The notes beneath the pieces are model-generated. The model searched no databases. It saw only the letters and a program-made list of their open reading frames with translations, and had not been told where the DNA came from. DNA of 64,000 bases, taken from the NCBI RefSeq assembly GCF_003173755.1, contig NZ_CP029553.1:3992001-4056000 (forward strand), written 5' to 3'. Below are positions 18,659 through 27,256 of this stretch, piece by piece (positions within the stretch are counted from its first letter, which is position 1; each line of letters begins with the position of its first letter). Position numbers and translations under genes: made by a program. The stretch comes from Methylobacterium terrae. Lineage in GTDB: Bacteria > Pseudomonadota > Alphaproteobacteria > Rhizobiales > Beijerinckiaceae.

Positions 18659-19837
18659 TCAGCGAAGCCAGCCCTTCAGCCGCCGCACCGCCTCCTGCGC
18701 CTCGGCCTCGCCGCCCGCGAAGGAGAGGCGCAGGTGGTGCGCGCCGGCCTCCGGGTCGAAGTCGAGGCCCGGGGTCGCCGCGACGCCGGCCTCGTCGAGC
18801 ATCCGGCGGCAGAAGCCGATCGAGTCGTTGGTGAGCCGGGCGACGTCGGCGTAGAGGTAGAAGGCGCCGTCGGCCGGATGCACGTCGCCGAGGCCGATCG
18901 CCGGCAGCTCGTCGAGGAGCAGCGACCGCGCCCGGGCGTAGTCGGCCTTCACCAGTTCCAGCTCCTCGGTCGCCTCGAAGGCGGCGAGGGCGGCCACCTG
19001 CGACAGGTAGGGCGCCGAGATGTAGAGGTTCTGCGCCAGCCGCTCGATCGGCCGCACCAGGGATTCCGGCACCACCATCCAGCCGATGCGCCAGCCGGTC
19101 ATGCAGTAGTACTTCGAGAACGAGTTGATCACGACCGCGTCCGGATCGACCGCGAGCGCGGTGGCGGCCGGCACGCCGTAGGTCAGGCCGTGATAGATCT
19201 CGTCCGAGATGAAGCGTAAGCGCAGCTCGCGGCAGGCCCGGGCCAGGGAGCCGAGGCCCGCCTCGTCGATCATCGTGCCGGAGGGATTGGCCGGGCTCAT
19301 CACCAGGAGACCGGCGAGCGGCGCGCTCGCATGGGCGGCCCGAAGGCTCGCGGCGGTCGGCACGAAGCCGTCCTCGGCCCGCAAGGTGAGGCCGACGGGC
19401 TCGAGGTCGACGGCCTGGAGCACCGAGCGGTAGGCCGGGTAGCCGGGCGCCGCGATGGCGACCCGGCCGCCGGCATCGAACAGGCTCAGGAAGGCGAGGA
19501 CGAAGCCCGCCGACGAGCCGGTGGTGACGACGACCCGCTCGGGCGCGACCGAGACCCCGTAGGCCTCGGCGTAGTGGCGGGCGATGCGCTCGCGCAAGGG
19601 GGCGATGCCGAGCGCCTCGGTGTAGGGGATGCGGCCGGAACTCAGCGCGGCTTGCGCCGCCGCGATGGCGCTCCTCGGCGCCGGGGCCGAGGGCTGGCCC
19701 ACCTCCATGTGGATCACGCTGCCGCCCTCGCGCTCGCGCCGCGCCGCGGCGGCGAGCACGTCCATCGCCAGGAAGGGCGCGACGCGGGCGGCGCGGCGGG
19801 AGACCGGGCAGGAGGCCGGGTAGGCGGGATCGGACAT
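18659..19837 (-). CDS. Class I/II pyridoxal-phosphate aminotransferase
   Basis: From the ATG at 19837 the protein has 392 residues. Fold type I aminotransferase features are VIHMEVGQPSAPAP, IPYTEALGIAPLRERIARHY, VVVTTGSSAGFVLAF, SPANPSGTM, ISDEIYHGLTYG and the PLP lysine in INSFSKYYCMTGWRIGW. Members act on aspartate, aromatic or branched-chain amino acids; the specificity here is unknown. It lies 16 bases upstream, in transcription order, of the broken methyltransferase, so the two were probably one operon. It is divergent from the DsbA-like gene. Confidence 0.92.
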   Translation of the reverse strand: MSDPAYPASCPVSRRAARVAPFLAMDVLAAAARREREGGSVIHMEVGQPSAPAPRSAIAAAQAALSSGRIPYTEALGIAPLRERIARHYAEAYGVSVAPERVVVTTGSSAGFVLAFLSLFDAGGRVAIAAPGYPAYRSVLQAVDLEPVGLTLRAEDGFVPTAASLRAAHASAPLAGLLVMSPANPSGTMIDEAGLGSLARACRELRLRFISDEIYHGLTYGVPAATALAVDPDAVVINSFSKYYCMTGWRIGWMVVPESLVRPIERLAQNLYISAPYLSQVAALAAFEATEELELVKADYARARSLLLDELPAIGLGDVHPADGAFYLYADVARLTNDSIGFCRRMLDEAGVAATPGLDFDPEAGAHHLRLSFAGGEAEAQEAVRRLKGWLR

Positions 19838-20008
19838 GGCGGGCCTTGACGAATCGGCGCGGGTGCGTCCCCGCACATAGCGGGATTTGCCGGAGATTGC
19901 GCCCCGCGGCCGGCGCAGGCGTGATTTGACAAGGCCGCCGCGAAACCGCCTAACCGGCGGCTCAAGGAGCGCGCCAGGATTGCGCGCCACCGACGGTGGA
20001 CGACCCCG

Positions 20009-20824
20009 ATGAGGACGACGATGCTGCCCCTGCCCCGCCTTCTGCCCGCCCTCGCCCTCGCGGGCCTCGTCGCCGCGGCCGCCCCGACCCAGGCCCAATC
20101 GCCGACCACCACCCCGTCGGCGCCGGCCGCCGCCCCGATGAGCGACGCCCAGCGCCAGGCGATCGAGACCGTGGTGCGCGACTACCTGATGAAGAACCCG
20201 GAGGTGCTGCAGGAGGCGATGGCGGAGCTTGAGAAGCGCCAGCAGGAGGCCCAGAAGGTCGCCCAGGCCAGCGCCCTCAAGGAGACCCGCGACACCCTGC
20301 ACAACTCGCCGCACGGCTTCGTCGCCGGCAACCCGAACGGCGACGTCACGGTGGTCGAGTTCTTCGATTACAATTGCGGCTACTGCAAGCGGGCGCTCAC
20401 CGACCTGCAGACCCTGATCAAGGGCGACCCGAAGCTGAAGGTGGTCTTACGCGACTTCCCCGTGCTCGGGCCCGATTCGCTCGAGGCCAGCAAGGTGGCG
20501 CTCGCGGCCAAGCAGCAGCTCAAGGGCGACAAGCTGTTCGACTACCACACCCGCCTGCTCGAGAGCCGGGGCCGGGTGAACGGCGAGCGGGCGATCGCGG
20601 TGGCGAAGGAAATGGGCCTCGACATCGCCAAGCTCCAGAAGGACATGCAGGCCCCCGACATCCAGGCCGCCCTGCAGGAGAACGTGGGCCTCGGCGACAA
20701 GCTCGGCCTGTCGGGCACCCCGGCCTTCATCATCGGCGACGAGATCATCCCGGGCGCCGTCGGCGTCGAGCCGATCCGCAAGACGGTGGCGGGCGTGCGC
20801 CAGTGCGGCCACGCCACCTGCTGA
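20009..20824 (+). CDS. Exported DsbA/DsbG-like thiol oxidoreductase
   Basis: The 271-residue protein starts with a signal peptide (LLPALALAGLVAAAAPTQAQ, about residues 11-30), a helical N-terminal region with DYLMKNPEVLQEAMAELEKR, then a thioredoxin fold with VVEFFDYNCGYCKRAL containing the CGYC active site at residues 123-126 and the cis-proline loop SGTPAFIIGDEIIPGA. It resembles BdbD/ScsC-type DsbA proteins with an N-terminal dimerisation stalk and should act in the periplasm on disulfide bonds. ATG at 20009 or 20021 is possible. It precedes accB, as in many alphaproteobacteria, though aroQ, usually between them, is missing. Confidence 0.9.
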   Translation: MRTTMLPLPRLLPALALAGLVAAAAPTQAQSPTTTPSAPAAAPMSDAQRQAIETVVRDYLMKNPEVLQEAMAELEKRQQEAQKVAQASALKETRDTLHNSPHGFVAGNPNGDVTVVEFFDYNCGYCKRALTDLQTLIKGDPKLKVVLRDFPVLGPDSLEASKVALAAKQQLKGDKLFDYHTRLLESRGRVNGERAIAVAKEMGLDIAKLQKDMQAPDIQAALQENVGLGDKLGLSGTPAFIIGDEIIPGAVGVEPIRKTVAGVRQCGHATC

Positions 20825-20974
20825 GCGCATAGGCCCCTGCCCGCCTGAGCCGGCGCCCCTATCGCGCGCCGGCCGCATGGTCTAAGAGGCCCGCCGATCG
20901 TCCGCCGGACATCGAGACGCCCCCGCGTCGTCCGTGCGTCGCCCGGCGGGCCAAACCCCGCCCCTCCATCACGA

Positions 20975-21481
20975 TTGCCGAAGACCGCCGTGCCCTCCAA
21001 CAACAAGCATGATCCCTTCGACCCCGAGCTCGTCCGCGAGCTCGCCACGCTGATCGCCGAGACCGATCTCAGCGAGATCGAGGTCGAGAAGGGCGACCTG
21101 CGCATCCGCGTCGCCCGCGAGCGCATCGTGCAGCAGGTCCAGGTGCCGGTCGCCACCGCCGTCGCCCCGGCGCTGCCCGCCGCCGCGATCCCCGCCGCCG
21201 CGCCGGCCCTGTCCGCCGAGTCCGACCCGAAGGCGCTCGCCGCCCATCCGGGCGCGGTGCTCTCGCCGATGGTCGGCACCGCCTACCGCAAGCCCTCGCC
21301 GGAGGCGAAGACCTTCGTCGAGGTCGGCTCGCGGGTCGAGAGCGGCGCCCGGGTGCTGCTCGTCGAGGCGATGAAGACCTTCAACGACATCGTGGCGCCG
21401 CGCGCCGGCACCGTGACGGCGATCTTCATCGAGGACGGTCAGCCGGTCGAGTTCGGCGAGCCCCTCCTGCTGATCGAGTGA
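20975..21481 (+). CDS. accB: Acetyl-CoA carboxylase biotin carboxyl carrier protein
   Basis: The protein carries biotin for fatty acid synthesis. The biotinyl domain is at the C-terminus with VEAMKTFND, biotinylated lysine at residue 134 of 168, preceded by [22 protein letters not shown] with the family thumb. A Pro/Ala linker (residues 56-85) separates it from the N-terminal helix. The start is uncertain: TTG at 20975 and GTG at 20990 are both in frame. It is followed by accC 101 bases later, the normal pair. Confidence 0.95.
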   Translation: MPKTAVPSNNKHDPFDPELVRELATLIAETDLSEIEVEKGDLRIRVARERIVQQVQVPVATAVAPALPAAAIPAAAPALSAESDPKALAAHPGAVLSPMVGTAYRKPSPEAKTFVEVGSRVESGARVLLVEAMKTFNDIVAPRAGTVTAIFIEDGQPVEFGEPLLLIE

Positions 21482-21582
21482 CCGCTCGGCGGACGATGCG
21501 TCGTCCGCTTCGTTCTTTGGTCCGCCGCAGGTTTTTTTCGCGAAACCGGCGGCCACTTTTGCGAAACCTGCTTTAGGCCCCC

Positions 21583-22938
21583 ATGTTCGACAAGATCCTG
21601 ATCGCGAACCGGGGCGAGATCGCGCTCCGGATCCTGCGGGCCGCCAAGGAGCTCGGCATCGCGACGGTGGCGGTGCATTCCACCGCCGACGCCGACGCCA
21701 TGCACGTGCGGCTCGCCGACGAGAGCGTCTGCATCGGCCCGCCGCCGGCCCGCGACAGCTACCTCAACATCCCGTCGATCATCGCCGCCTGCGAGATCAC
21801 CGGCGCCGACGCCGTCCATCCGGGCTACGGCTTCCTGTCCGAGAATGCGCGCTTTGCCGAGGTGCTCAACCACCACGGCATCGGCTTCATCGGCCCGAAG
21901 GCCGAGCACATCCGGGTGATGGGCGACAAGATCGAGGCGAAGCGCACCGCCAAGCGCCTCGGCATCCCCTGCGTGCCGGGCTCCGAGGGCGGCGTCACCG
22001 ACACCGACGAGGCCAAGCGCATCGCCGCCGACATCGGCTACCCGGTGCTGATCAAGGCGGCGTCGGGCGGCGGCGGCCGCGGCATGAAGGTCGCCCGCAG
22101 CGAGGCCGACCTCGAGAACGCGCTGATGACCGCCCGCACCGAGGCGAAGGCCGCCTTCGGCGACGACGCGGTCTATCTCGAAAAATATCTCGAGAAGCCG
22201 CGCCACATCGAGGTGCAGGTGCTCGGCGACGGCCGCGGCAACGCCATCCACCTCGCCGAGCGCGACTGCTCGCTGCAGCGCCGCCACCAGAAGGTGTGGG
22301 AGGAGGGCCCCTCCCCGGCGCTCAACGCCGAGATGCGCGAGCAGATCGGCGGCACGGTCGCCCGGGCGATGCAGGAGCTGGGCTATCTCGGCGCCGGCAC
22401 GATCGAGTTCCTCTACGAGGACGGGCAGTTCTACTTCATCGAGATGAACACCCGGATTCAGGTGGAGCATCCCGTCACCGAGATGATCACCGGGATCGAC
22501 CTCGTCAACGAGCAGATCCGGGTGGCGGCGGGCGCGCCCCTGTCGGTGCGCCAGGAGGACGTGCGGGTCGAGGGCCACGCCATCGAGTGCCGGATCAACG
22601 CCGAGCACCCGGCCACCTTCCGGCCCTCGCCGGGCACCATCACCTACTTCCACCCGCCGGGGGGCTTGGGCGTGCGAGTCGATTCGGCCGCCTTCCAGGG
22701 CTATCGCATCCCGCCGCACTACGATTCGCTGATGGGCAAGCTCATCGTCCACGGCCGCACCCGCAACGAGTGCCTGATGCGGCTGCGCCGGGCCCTCGAC
22801 GAGTTCGTGGTAGCCGGCGTCGACACGACGCTGCCGCTGTTCCGCACCCTGGTGCGCAACGCCGACATCCAGAACGGCCTCTACGACATCCACTGGCTCG
22901 AGGAATTCCTCAGGACCGGCGGGCTCGAGATCGCCTAA
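21583..22938 (+). CDS. accC: Acetyl-CoA carboxylase biotin carboxylase subunit
   Basis: The 451-residue ATP-grasp enzyme carboxylates the biotin on AccB. It opens [20 protein letters not shown], has [15 protein letters not shown], the ATP-binding glycine loop [31 protein letters not shown], and the catalytic region [20 protein letters not shown]. Length is typical for AccC. It is the second gene of accB-accC. A 12-bp hairpin ends the operon. Confidence 0.97.
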   Translation: MFDKILIANRGEIALRILRAAKELGIATVAVHSTADADAMHVRLADESVCIGPPPARDSYLNIPSIIAACEITGADAVHPGYGFLSENARFAEVLNHHGIGFIGPKAEHIRVMGDKIEAKRTAKRLGIPCVPGSEGGVTDTDEAKRIAADIGYPVLIKAASGGGGRGMKVARSEADLENALMTARTEAKAAFGDDAVYLEKYLEKPRHIEVQVLGDGRGNAIHLAERDCSLQRRHQKVWEEGPSPALNAEMREQIGGTVARAMQELGYLGAGTIEFLYEDGQFYFIEMNTRIQVEHPVTEMITGIDLVNEQIRVAAGAPLSVRQEDVRVEGHAIECRINAEHPATFRPSPGTITYFHPPGGLGVRVDSAAFQGYRIPPHYDSLMGKLIVHGRTRNECLMRLRRALDEFVVAGVDTTLPLFRTLVRNADIQNGLYDIHWLEEFLRTGGLEIA

Positions 22939-22964
22939 CGGAAGGTCGACGAGGCTTCGCTTGC

Positions 22965-22992
22965 CGAAGGGGCGCCGCGAGGCGCCCCTTCG
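22965..22992 (+). terminator. Terminator of accB-accC
   Basis: CGAAGGGGCGCC (22965-22976) pairs perfectly with GGCGCCCCTTCG (22981-22992) around a GCGA tetraloop. It lies 27 bases after the accC stop. Only a short TTT follows at some distance. Confidence 0.7.
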
Positions 22993-23181
22993 CAGTTTCG
23001 GGTGCGGCATCGCAGCAATCGATGGCGCGCAAGATTTTTGCGGGCACCGTGGAACGGCGGACCGCCTCGCAAGTTCTCTGGACAACAACGGCGAGCACAG
23101 ACCGGATCGTCCCTGCGTCAGGCAGTGAACAGGTCCAGTCGAAGCCGCCACCGAACAATCCAGATCCGAGAGAGACCGACG

Positions 23182-23469
23182 ATGCGCGTGATCAAGCTCG
23201 CCGCCATGGCCGCCCTGCTGGCCACCCCTGCCCTCGCCCAGGCTCCTGCCTACCAGGCCCCGCTGCTGCCGAGCCCGGCCGCCCCGGTCGTCGATCCGCT
23301 CACCACCGGCAGCGTCGCGAATCCGTACCGCCCGGCCCGCGTCGGCGGCGTCGGCCAGAACACCTTCGCGACCGATGTCGACTCGTCCACGGGCGGCAAC
23401 GCCGCGATGCCGGAGCGCCTGAACCCGAACCTCGGCAATACCTCGGGCGGCCCGCTCCTGCGTCCGTAA
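23182..23469 (+). CDS. Small exported protein of unknown function, 95 residues
   Basis: The protein starts MRVIKLAAMAALLATPALAQ, a clear signal peptide with cleavage after Ala at about residue 19, followed by a Pro- and Asn-rich mature part (YRPARVGGVGQNTFATD) with no cysteines. A short AGAGAGACC region precedes the ATG. I do not recognise a family. It stands alone between two hairpins (22965 and 23510), so it is probably its own transcript; its promoter must be in the somewhat AT-richer 23000-23160 stretch. Confidence 0.75.
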   Translation: MRVIKLAAMAALLATPALAQAPAYQAPLLPSPAAPVVDPLTTGSVANPYRPARVGGVGQNTFATDVDSSTGGNAAMPERLNPNLGNTSGGPLLRP

Positions 23470-23509
23470 CGAACGGCCGGGGCGGCGCGCCCCGCTCAGC
23501 CGATCGCGA

Positions 23510-23540
23510 GGCCCGCGGCCCACAGCCGCGGGCCTTGTTG
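23510..23540 (+). terminator. Terminator after the small exported protein gene
   Basis: GGCCCGCGGC (23510-23519) pairs with GCCGCGGGCC (23525-23534), then TTGTTG. It lies 41 bases after the stop of the 95-residue protein gene and before aat. Confidence 0.65.
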
Positions 23541-23628
23541 CGTCGGGCGGTTCCCCGTGCCCTATCTTTGCCAAGGCTCACGCCCGGGTGAAGAATGCCC
23601 CACCCGCCCGCGCCCGGAACCCCTGTCG

Positions 23629-24291
23629 ATGCACGGCAGCCTGAACGTCGAGATCACCGCCGAGATCCTGCTCAAGGCCTACGCGGCCGGCATCTTCCCG
23701 ATGGCGGAGGATGCCGACGACCCGACCCTGTACTGGGTCGAACCGAAGGAGCGGGGCATCCTGCCCCTGGAGCGCTTCCATCTCGGCCAGCGCCTCGCCC
23801 GCACGGTGCGCAACGGCGGCTTCGAGGTGGTGACCGACCGCGACTTCGACGCGGTGATCGAGGGCTGCGCCGCGCCGCGGCGCGACAGCGCGCGAACCTG
23901 GATCAACGCGCGCATCCGCGCCCTCTACGGCGAATTGTTCGATCTCGGCCACTGCCACACCGTCGAGGTCTATGCCGGCGAGCCCAGAATCCTGGTCGGC
24001 GGCCTCTACGGCGTGTCGCTCGGGGCTGCGTTCTTCGGCGAGAGCATGTTCCACACCGCCCGCGACGCCTCGAAGGTGGCGCTCGTCCACCTCGCCGCCC
24101 GGCTCAAGCGCGGCGGCTACACCCTGCTCGACGCCCAGTTCGTCACCAGCCACCTCGCGCAGTTCGGCGCCGAGGAGGTGCCGCGCCAGATCTACAAGGG
24201 GATGCTGCGCGAGGCGATCGACCGGCCGGCGCAGTGGGACGACGCGCCCCTCACCGGCGCGGAGGCGGTGGCAACCCTCGGCGGGGTGTGA
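23629..24291 (+). CDS. aat: Leucyl/phenylalanyl-tRNA--protein transferase
   Basis: The 220-residue protein adds Leu or Phe to N-terminal Lys or Arg of proteins, marking them for ClpS-ClpAP degradation. Family motifs are [60 protein letters not shown] and [16 protein letters not shown]. The ATG at 23629 gives the usual start; an earlier in-frame start at 23557 would add 24 low-complexity residues. It is commonly next to accC in alphaproteobacteria, as here. Confidence 0.94.
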   Translation: MHGSLNVEITAEILLKAYAAGIFPMAEDADDPTLYWVEPKERGILPLERFHLGQRLARTVRNGGFEVVTDRDFDAVIEGCAAPRRDSARTWINARIRALYGELFDLGHCHTVEVYAGEPRILVGGLYGVSLGAAFFGESMFHTARDASKVALVHLAARLKRGGYTLLDAQFVTSHLAQFGAEEVPRQIYKGMLREAIDRPAQWDDAPLTGAEAVATLGGV

Positions 24292-24362
24292 GCCGGACAG
24301 TCGATTCCGCATCCCGGACCCGGCCGCCTTGTCTCTCGAAGTCGAAAGCCCGGGACAACAAA

Positions 24363-24510
24363 GCAATATCAATTGCCAAATATTCCCGGAACAAGTCTCT
24401 CAGGAAACTCTCAGTGTTGCCGCGGCGTCACTGCGGACGACGTTCAAGCCCGGAATGTGCCCCAAGACTGCCGAACTGTGCAATGCCCCGTCGGGCGGGA
24501 TTGCGGCAAT
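24363..24510. promoter_or_regulatory. Possible operator region: repeated GCAAT/ATTGC half sites upstream of the TonB receptor
   Basis: GCAAT at 24363-24367 faces ATTGC at 24372-24376 (a dyad with a 4-base spacer), a lone GCAAT lies at 24480-24484, and ATTGC at 24500-24504 faces GCAAT at 24506-24510. The stretch is less GC-rich than its surroundings and lies 77-224 bases before the receptor start. A binding site for the adjacent response regulator is an inference. Confidence 0.35.
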
Positions 24511-24586
24511 ATGGTGAAGCTCGCTAATCCTCTTGGCCTGCGAGGCGCCGAACGGCGCCGCGAACGAAGCGCCGGGTGGGGGGATC

Positions 24587-27061
24587 ATGTCGGGCATGGT
24601 GGCGTCGCGCTGGGCACTTCTGGTCACGACCGCGCTCGTCTCGGCGGCGCTCGCCGCGCCGGCGCGGGCGCAAGGCACCATCGCGCTCGAGACGATCGAC
24701 GTCGTGCCGGTGACGCCGGTGGCGGGTGCGGGCGGCACCGGGCGCTCGGCCACGGGCGAGCGGATCGAGGGCGGCGGCGCCCTGTCGCTCGCCAAGGTGC
24801 CGTTCACCGTCGAGACCGTGACGGCGAAGAAGTTCGAGCAGGACCGGGCCACCCTCGACCCGACCTTCACGCTCGCCCGCACCACCCCGGGCGTGAACCT
24901 GTCCGACGGCCAGGGCAACAGCTTCCGCCAGACCCTGACCTATCGCGGCTTCGACGCCTCGCCGCTGCTCGGCGCGCCGCAGGGCCTCGCGGTCTACCAG
25001 AACGGCACCCGCATCAACGAGGCCTTCGGCGACGTGGTGAACTGGGACCTGATCCCGCAGGTCGCGATCAACCGCATCGACATCGTCACCGGCAACCCGA
25101 TCTTCGGCCTCAACGCGCTCGGCGGCGCGGTCAACATCGAGATGAAGAACGGCTTCACCTGGCAGGGCAAGGAAGTCTCGGTGATGGGCGGCTCGGACGG
25201 CCGCATCCTCGGCACGCTGCAATACGGCGAGGTGATCGGCCCCTGGAGCTTCTACTTCGCCGGCGAGGGCCTGCGCGACGCCGGCTGGCGCTACCAGTCG
25301 CCGTCCGAGATCGGCCGCGTCTACGCCGATATCGGCCACCGCACCCTCGATTCCGAGTTCCACGTCATCGCGTCCGGCGCCAAGACCTATTTCGGCGCCG
25401 CCGCCGCCTCGCCGGTCGACTTCACCCGCAACAACGAGCGGGCGATCTTCACCTACCCGCAATCGATCGACACGGCGGTCGGCCAGATCCAGGTCACCGG
25501 CAAGGTCAACATCTCGCCGACCTGGGACCTGTCGGGCAACGCCTATGTCCGCCGCTTCAGCCAGTTCGTGATCGACGGCAACGACGGCAACTTCGAGAAT
25601 TGCTCGACGCGCTCGAACTTCCGCGGCTTCCTGTGCTTCGAGGATGACGGCTTCTCGGCCGCGCCGGGCCAGACCCAGGCGCAGTTCCGCAACCAGTTCC
25701 TGATCCTCGGCCCCCGCAACCAGCAGATCCCGTTCCGGGCCGGGGTGCCCTACGGCACGGTCGACACCGTGCGAACCGAGGCGACGGGCTACGGCGGCAC
25801 CCTCCAGGCCACCAACCGCGACCGGGTGTTCGACCGCCCCAACACCTTCATCGTCGGCGGCAGCATCGACGTCGCGAGCTATAGCTTCAAGTCGGCGAGC
25901 ACGCTGGGCGTCATCAACCCGGACCTGAGCGTCACGACGGACCCGAACAACCCCACTTACGGCAACATCCCGGGCCTCGGCGTCGGGCCGATCCGCACCG
26001 CCGGCGCGCTCGGCATCGCGCCGAGCTCGGTCAGCGGCTCGAACCTCTACATGGGCTTCTACGCCCTCGACACGTTCGACGTGACCGACCGGCTCTCGCT
26101 CACCGCCGGCGCGCGGCTGAACTTCGCCCGGATCGCCACCCAGGACCTCACCGGCTTCTCGCCCGACGTCACCGGCACGCACTATTTCAGCCGCATCAAC
26201 CCGGTCGCCGGCCTGACCTACCGGTTCTACGACTGGCTGACCCTCTACGGCGGCTACTCCGAGTCGAACCGCGCGCCGACGCCGCTCGAGCTTGCCTGCG
26301 CCAACCCGAACCGGCCCTGCCTGCTGCCGAACTCGCTCGTCGCCGACCCGCCGCTCCGCCAAGTCGAGGCCCGCACCTACGAGGTCGGCATCCGCGGCTC
26401 GGTGCCGAACTTCTACGAGGGCGGCCTGCTCACCTACAAGCTCGGCGCCTTCCGCACCGACCTGACCAACGACATCCTGCAGGTGGCGGTGCCGGGCAAC
26501 GCGGCGCGCGGCTACTTCGTGAACGTGCCGGCGACGCAGCGCCAGGGCATCGAGGTCGCGGCCGAGTACACGACCGGGCGCCTGAGCCTCTACGCCAACT
26601 ACGCGCTGATCGACGCCACCTTCCAGTTCCGCGGCGACCTGTCCTCGCCCAACAACCCCCTGGCCGACGACGGCCTCATCACAATCCGCCCGGGCAACAA
26701 GCTGCCGCTGGTGCCCGACCACCAGATCAAGGCCGGCTTCGACTACGCGATCACCCCGTTCTGGCGCTTCGGCATGAACATGCAGGCGTTCTCGTCGTCC
26801 TACTTCCGCGGCGACGAGTCCAACATCAACCGCAAGCTGCCGGCCTACTTCACCGCGAACCTCAACACCAGCTTCCAGCTGACGCCGACCGTGCAGATCT
26901 TCGGCCTGGTGACCAACCTGTTCAACAACCGCTACGCTAACTTCGGCACCTTCCTCGAGCGTAGCGACGACTTCGCCGGCCGCTACGTGCTGAACGATCC
27001 CCGCACCACCACCCTGGTCCAGCCGCTCTCGGTCTATGGCGGCGTGCGCATGACCTGGTAG
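24587..27061 (+). CDS. TonB-dependent outer membrane receptor
   Basis: From the ATG at 24587, with a GGGTGGGGGG purine run just upstream, the product has 824 residues. It has a signal peptide ending near PARAQ, a TonB-box-like ETIDVV just after it, a plug domain (VPFTVETVTAKKFEQ, TLTYRGFDASPLL, IDIVTGNPIFGLNALGGAVN) and a beta barrel with late motifs FGLVTNLFNNRYANFGTF and a terminal aromatic MTW. Such receptors import iron or other metal complexes, or vitamins. The substrate is not evident. The next genes are a MoxY-like kinase and its regulator, which suggests regulation by, or of, something in methylotrophic or metal metabolism. Confidence 0.93.
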   Translation: MSGMVASRWALLVTTALVSAALAAPARAQGTIALETIDVVPVTPVAGAGGTGRSATGERIEGGGALSLAKVPFTVETVTAKKFEQDRATLDPTFTLARTTPGVNLSDGQGNSFRQTLTYRGFDASPLLGAPQGLAVYQNGTRINEAFGDVVNWDLIPQVAINRIDIVTGNPIFGLNALGGAVNIEMKNGFTWQGKEVSVMGGSDGRILGTLQYGEVIGPWSFYFAGEGLRDAGWRYQSPSEIGRVYADIGHRTLDSEFHVIASGAKTYFGAAAASPVDFTRNNERAIFTYPQSIDTAVGQIQVTGKVNISPTWDLSGNAYVRRFSQFVIDGNDGNFENCSTRSNFRGFLCFEDDGFSAAPGQTQAQFRNQFLILGPRNQQIPFRAGVPYGTVDTVRTEATGYGGTLQATNRDRVFDRPNTFIVGGSIDVASYSFKSASTLGVINPDLSVTTDPNNPTYGNIPGLGVGPIRTAGALGIAPSSVSGSNLYMGFYALDTFDVTDRLSLTAGARLNFARIATQDLTGFSPDVTGTHYFSRINPVAGLTYRFYDWLTLYGGYSESNRAPTPLELACANPNRPCLLPNSLVADPPLRQVEARTYEVGIRGSVPNFYEGGLLTYKLGAFRTDLTNDILQVAVPGNAARGYFVNVPATQRQGIEVAAEYTTGRLSLYANYALIDATFQFRGDLSSPNNPLADDGLITIRPGNKLPLVPDHQIKAGFDYAITPFWRFGMNMQAFSSSYFRGDESNINRKLPAYFTANLNTSFQLTPTVQIFGLVTNLFNNRYANFGTFLERSDDFAGRYVLNDPRTTTLVQPLSVYGGVRMTW

Positions 27062-27149
27062 CCTTTCGCCCGATCCGATTGACACCGGGCCCGCCGGCGG
27101 GCTCGTGTCGCGCCAGGGGCGTCCGGAAGACGCTTCAGGGACGAGGAAG

Positions 27150-27193
27150 GCGCGGGATCCCCCCTCTCCCGTGCGGGAGGGGGGATCCCGCGC
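27150..27193. terminator. Strong palindrome after the receptor gene (terminator or REP-like)
   Basis: GCGCGGGATCCCCCCTCTCC starting at 27150 is the near-perfect reverse complement of GGGAGGGGGGATCCCGCGC ending at 27193, differing by two bases. TTCTCCTTTTCTCC follows. It separates the receptor from the kinase gene and shares the GCGGGATCC plus CTCTCCC theme with the element at 13207. Confidence 0.75.
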
Positions 27194-27256
27194 TTCTCCT
27201 TTTCTCCGCGCAGCCTGCCTATCGCGGGATTCCCCCCCGCGCTCCCCGAGAGCCCG

